Assembly (NCBI GenBank): GCA_030600745.1
Contig: JAUVLL010000115.1
Coordinates: forward strand, 1 to 8,822
Length of the DNA: 8,822 nt
Origin: Spirochaetaceae bacterium
GTDB lineage: Bacteria > Spirochaetota > Spirochaetia > B11-G9
Direction of reading: 5' to 3'
Each line of letters opens with the position of its first letter. Positions within the stretch are counted from its first letter, which is position 1. A program made the position numbers and the translations under genes. Below are positions 6,377 to 8,822 of this stretch, one piece after another. A model generated the notes under the pieces. It was not told the DNA's origin. It searched no databases and saw only the letters and a list, made by a program, of their open reading frames with translations.

Positions 6377-8305
6377 ATGAATGATAAAAATGATAATGTT
6401 ACACAATCACAGAAAAAAGATTCCAGATGGAATAAGGACCCAAAAAAAGGTGGCCCGGCAGAGCATGATTCTTTTTTTAATATGAATCCAAAGCAGTTTA
6501 AGTATTCCCTCTGGTTTTTCATTGGAGCTCTTTTCTTTATTATGATACTGAATGCCTCTATTGAACAAATGAATCAGACTCAGGAAACAGTAAGTTTTAG
6601 TGATTTTAAGGAGAAAATTGAGGCTGGTGAAATAATAAAAGTACGTTTAGGTGAAAAATTTTATTACGGTCAAACAATATCAGTGCAGGAAAGTACCGGA
6701 ACACAGAAAACCGTTATTTATCAGACAGTTCCGATAAACGATCCTGCTTTCATCTCTCTGATGGATGCTCACAATGTTGATTACTCTGCCGCAGTTCAAC
6801 AGAATCCAATGCTGATGAATTTTATTCTAAGCTGGGTTTTCCCTTTTGCTTTTATTTATATAATCTGGAAACTAATGGCTAAGAAAATGGGTAATCTGGG
6901 TGCCGGAGTGATGAATTTCGGGAAAAACAGATCAATGATCGTTGCTGAGACAGACACACATGTAAAGTTTGAAGATGTTGCCGGAGCAGAAGAATCGAAG
7001 GAAGAATTGAAGGAGGTTGTTGATTTTCTTGATAACCCCGGGAAATACACAGAAATAGGGGGGAAAATTCCTAAAGGTGTTCTTCTGGTAGGTTCTCCCG
7101 GGACAGGGAAAACACTTCTTGCCAGAGCTGTAGCAGGCGAGGCAAATGTTCCTTTTTTTAGAATGAGCGGAGCTGATTTTGTCGAAATGTTTGTAGGCGT
7201 TGGAGCAGCACGGGTTCGTGATCTGTTTAAACAAGCCAGAGAAAAATCGCCGTGTATTGTTTTTATTGATGAGCTTGATGCTATTGGAAAAAGCCGTATT
7301 AATGTTGCCGGAGGAAATGACGAGCGTGAACAAACACTTAATCAGCTACTTGTAGAGATGGACGGCTTTGATTCCACTACCGGTGTTATTTTACTGGGAG
7401 CAACAAACAGACCGGAAATTCTTGATCCTGCACTTCTTCGTCCGGGGAGATTTGACCGTCAGGTAGTTATGGACCGACCGGATATTACAGGACGTGAGGC
7501 TATACTGAAAATACATGCAAAAGATGTAAAACTGGATAATTCTGTAAATCTTGAATTGGTTGCAAGAGCTACCCCCGGTTTCGTAGGTGCGGATCTTGCA
7601 AATATTATTAACGAAGCCGCTTTGTTAGCTGTAAGAGCTGGAAGAAAAGAAGTTCTTCAGGAAGATTTTAGTGAGGCAATTGAGAAAACTGTTGCAGGAT
7701 TACAGAAAAAAAACCGGCTTATCAATCCTAAAGAGCGTAAAATTGTAGCTCACCATGAAACAGGACATGCTCTGACAGCTGCATTTACAAAAGGGGCGGA
7801 TCCTGTTCAGAAAATTACTATCGTTCCCAGGGGAATCAGTGCTCTTGGTTATACACTCCAGACCCCGACAGAAGACAGGTTCCTTATGAGCAGGGAAGAA
7901 CTTTTAGGTAAAATTGATGTACTCCTGGGGGGACGTGCAGCGGAGCAGATTATTTTCCAGGAGATATCAACCGGTGCTGCAAATGATCTGACAAGGGCAA
8001 CGGACATCGCACGGAGTATGATAACCGAATATGGTATGAGTGAGAAGTTTAAAAATATGGTTCTTACCAAACGGGGTTCCCAATTCCTGGGGCCTGCCGC
8101 TCAGCCTCAGATGTCCAGGGAATATTCTGAAGCAACTCAACAGTACATTGATGAAGAAGTTGCTGAGATTCTAAAAGATCGATACTCGAATGTTTTACAG
8201 CTGCTCAAGGATAAGCAGGATCAGCTTGAGAAGATCTCTGAAAAACTATTAACGATTGAAACCATAGAGGCTGATGAATTTTACAAAATGGCAGGTATTA
8301 CTTAA
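6377..8305 (+). CDS. ftsH: ATP-dependent zinc metalloprotease FtsH
   Basis: 642 residues, the usual family length. FtsH is a membrane-anchored hexameric AAA+ protease that extracts and degrades misfolded membrane proteins and selected soluble regulators. Seen: a 40-residue polar cytoplasmic N-tail, TM1 (about 44-61), a periplasmic domain (62-145), TM2 (about 148-165), Walker A GSPGTGKT (239-246; the second residue is Ser where Pro is usual), pore loop FVEMFVGVGAAR (268-279), Walker B VFIDELDAIG (295-304), second region of homology ATNRPEILDPALLRPGRFDR with arginine fingers Arg355 and Arg358, zinc site HETGH (460-464), and third ligand Asp537 in AANDLTRATDIAR. All catalytic residues are present. 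The N-tail is longer than in E. coli FtsH. Start: the ATG at 6377 has no Shine-Dalgarno and lies just behind a predicted -10, so it is probably leaderless; the next Met (36) also lacks one. A broken small gene and a cNMP-domain gene follow on the same strand. Confidence 0.97.
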   Translation: MNDKNDNVTQSQKKDSRWNKDPKKGGPAEHDSFFNMNPKQFKYSLWFFIGALFFIMILNASIEQMNQTQETVSFSDFKEKIEAGEIIKVRLGEKFYYGQTISVQESTGTQKTVIYQTVPINDPAFISLMDAHNVDYSAAVQQNPMLMNFILSWVFPFAFIYIIWKLMAKKMGNLGAGVMNFGKNRSMIVAETDTHVKFEDVAGAEESKEELKEVVDFLDNPGKYTEIGGKIPKGVLLVGSPGTGKTLLARAVAGEANVPFFRMSGADFVEMFVGVGAARVRDLFKQAREKSPCIVFIDELDAIGKSRINVAGGNDEREQTLNQLLVEMDGFDSTTGVILLGATNRPEILDPALLRPGRFDRQVVMDRPDITGREAILKIHAKDVKLDNSVNLELVARATPGFVGADLANIINEAALLAVRAGRKEVLQEDFSEAIEKTVAGLQKKNRLINPKERKIVAHHETGHALTAAFTKGADPVQKITIVPRGISALGYTLQTPTEDRFLMSREELLGKIDVLLGGRAAEQIIFQEISTGAANDLTRATDIARSMITEYGMSEKFKNMVLTKRGSQFLGPAAQPQMSREYSEATQQYIDEEVAEILKDRYSNVLQLLKDKQDQLEKISEKLLTIETIEADEFYKMAGIT

Positions 8306-8308
8306 CCA

Positions 8309-8591
8309 TTGACCAGACTGCTGCTTATTATCATTATTTTATTTTCACCCTGTCTTCTTACAGCCCAGATACAAACTGATAAAGAGATTGCACTCGTTTT
8401 TTCCGGCAGCAGAAAATCTATTGCGTGGAGATTTTAAAAAACTTTCATTTGAAAATTATACCGATATAATGAAGCAGTATTCTTCCCTTCTGGATGAATA
8501 AATGAAAAGCATTGATATCTCTATTTTTATTGATAAATTTGTTGCCAGTAAGAAAGTTGCCAGAGATGTTTTAAAAGTGACAAAAAAATAG
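8309..8591 (+). pseudogene. Remnant of a small exported protein gene (frameshift plus stop)
   Basis: Three bases after the ftsH stop a TTG (8309) opens MTRLLLIIIILFSPCLLTAQ, a signal-peptide-like stretch, then IQTDKEIALVF. Here a run of six T (8397-8402) seems to hold one T too many: the frame drifts into a stop at 8435. Deleting one T gives VFPAAENLLRGDFKKL..., open to a TAA at 8499-8501. The same frame goes on at once as MKSIDISIFIDKFVASKK... to a TAG at 8589. One gene of about 90-95 codons with a frameshift and a nonsense change explains all three segments better than three tiny genes. The start codon has no good Shine-Dalgarno and may depend on coupling to ftsH. I do not recognise the family. 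A sequencing error in the T run is possible, but the internal stop would remain. This covers most of the 327-bp gap after ftsH. Confidence 0.45.
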
Positions 8592-8605
8592 TATGATAGT
8601 ATGAT
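8577..8605 (+). promoter_or_regulatory. Candidate promoter of the cNMP-binding-domain gene
   Basis: GTGACA (8577-8582), an exact 17-bp spacer, then TATGAT (8600-8605), each 5 of 6 to the sigma-70 consensus. It gives a start near 8612 and a leader of about 20 nt carrying the Shine-Dalgarno AGAGGA (8623-8628). It overlaps the end of the broken small gene upstream. Confidence 0.55.
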
Positions 8606-8632
8606 ATTTATTGCAGAAACAAAGAGGAACAG

Positions 8633-8822
8633 ATGAAAGACACTTTTTTTGATTTTTTAAGAGGCATTCCTTTTTTTGAAGAGTTATCAAATGATGATAT
8701 CCACAGCATTTCCAAGTATTGTACAGATAAAGTTTTTAAACCAGGACAGATTCTTTTTTTCGAAGGTGATCCAGCAGATATGTTCTATATCATTATGAGT
8801 GGAGAAGTTGAGGTATGGAAGG
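8633..8822 (+). CDS. Cyclic-nucleotide-binding (Crp-like) domain protein, 5' part
   Basis: The ATG at 8633 follows AGAGGA (8623-8628). The 63 residues visible before the window edge begin MKDTFFDFLRGIPFFEELSN and continue through SISKYCTDKVFKPGQILFFEG and DPADMFYIIMSGEVEVWK. This is the first half of the cNMP-binding beta-roll: the F-x-L/S-D leader helix, the PGQxLFxEGD turn and the YIIxSGEVEV strand. The phosphate-binding cassette and everything after it lie outside the window, so I cannot tell whether it is a DNA-binding Crp/Fnr regulator, a stand-alone sensor or part of a larger protein, nor whether it binds cAMP. Confidence 0.85.
   Translation, partial: MKDTFFDFLRGIPFFEELSNDDIHSISKYCTDKVFKPGQILFFEGDPADMFYIIMSGEVEVWK

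Noticed and set aside
6932..7333. Minus-strand open frame of 133 codons inside ftsH
   Set aside because: It lies wholly antisense to the AAA+ domain of a fully conserved gene, has no ribosome site and a composition typical of a shadow frame.
8502..8591. Separate 29-codon gene starting at the ATG after the TAA
   Set aside because: No Shine-Dalgarno, and it is in the same frame as the segment before the stop, so a broken longer gene is the simpler reading.

Overview
The window looks like chromosomal DNA of an AT-rich, free-living-type bacterium. The style of the FtsH protein, the cyclic-nucleotide-binding-domain gene after it and the cytoplasmic Firmicutes/Spirochaete-type GH3 glucosidase make Spirochaetota my best guess. 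That is an inference from protein style, not from a marker gene.

Layout. From 1 to about 6120 everything reads on the minus strand. In the direction of transcription (high to low coordinates) there is a fused glycosyltransferase–alpha/beta-hydrolase gene (3952-6120). It overlaps a GH3 beta-glycosidase (1476-3962) by 11 bp, so the two form a tight operon. After a 111-bp gap with its own promoter and an operator-like palindrome comes a TetR-family gene (849-1364) that has lost its DNA-binding helices. Next is a 15-codon ORF with a perfect Shine-Dalgarno (770-817), then a radical SAM gene (773 down to the window edge). The radical SAM gene is split by a 119-bp element with terminal inverted repeats; removing the element plus one 4-bp duplication restores one continuous frame. 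On the plus strand are ftsH (6377-8305), the wreck of a small exported-protein gene (8309-8591), and the start of a cNMP-binding-domain gene (8633 to the edge).

The 250-bp divergent region between the glycosyltransferase gene and ftsH holds a second copy of the same ~120-bp element, in opposite orientation. It sits between the two predicted promoters, about 12 bp from each predicted -35 box. The predicted ftsH promoter places transcription start at or next to the ATG, so the ftsH message may be leaderless.

How the genes may work together. The glycosyltransferase–hydrolase fusion and the GH3 enzyme probably act on the same glycoconjugate, perhaps a membrane glycolipid: both are cytoplasmic, both carry strongly basic amphipathic stretches, and translation is coupled. 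The hydrolase half has cysteine where the nucleophilic serine normally is (GHCYG), which leaves acyl transfer as an option. The TetR–radical SAM unit appears to be decaying: the regulator lacks its HTH and the enzyme is interrupted. The most interesting items are the repeat element with its clean, reconstructable insertion, the Cys-nucleophile fusion, and the HTH-less TetR that still has a likely operator in front of it.
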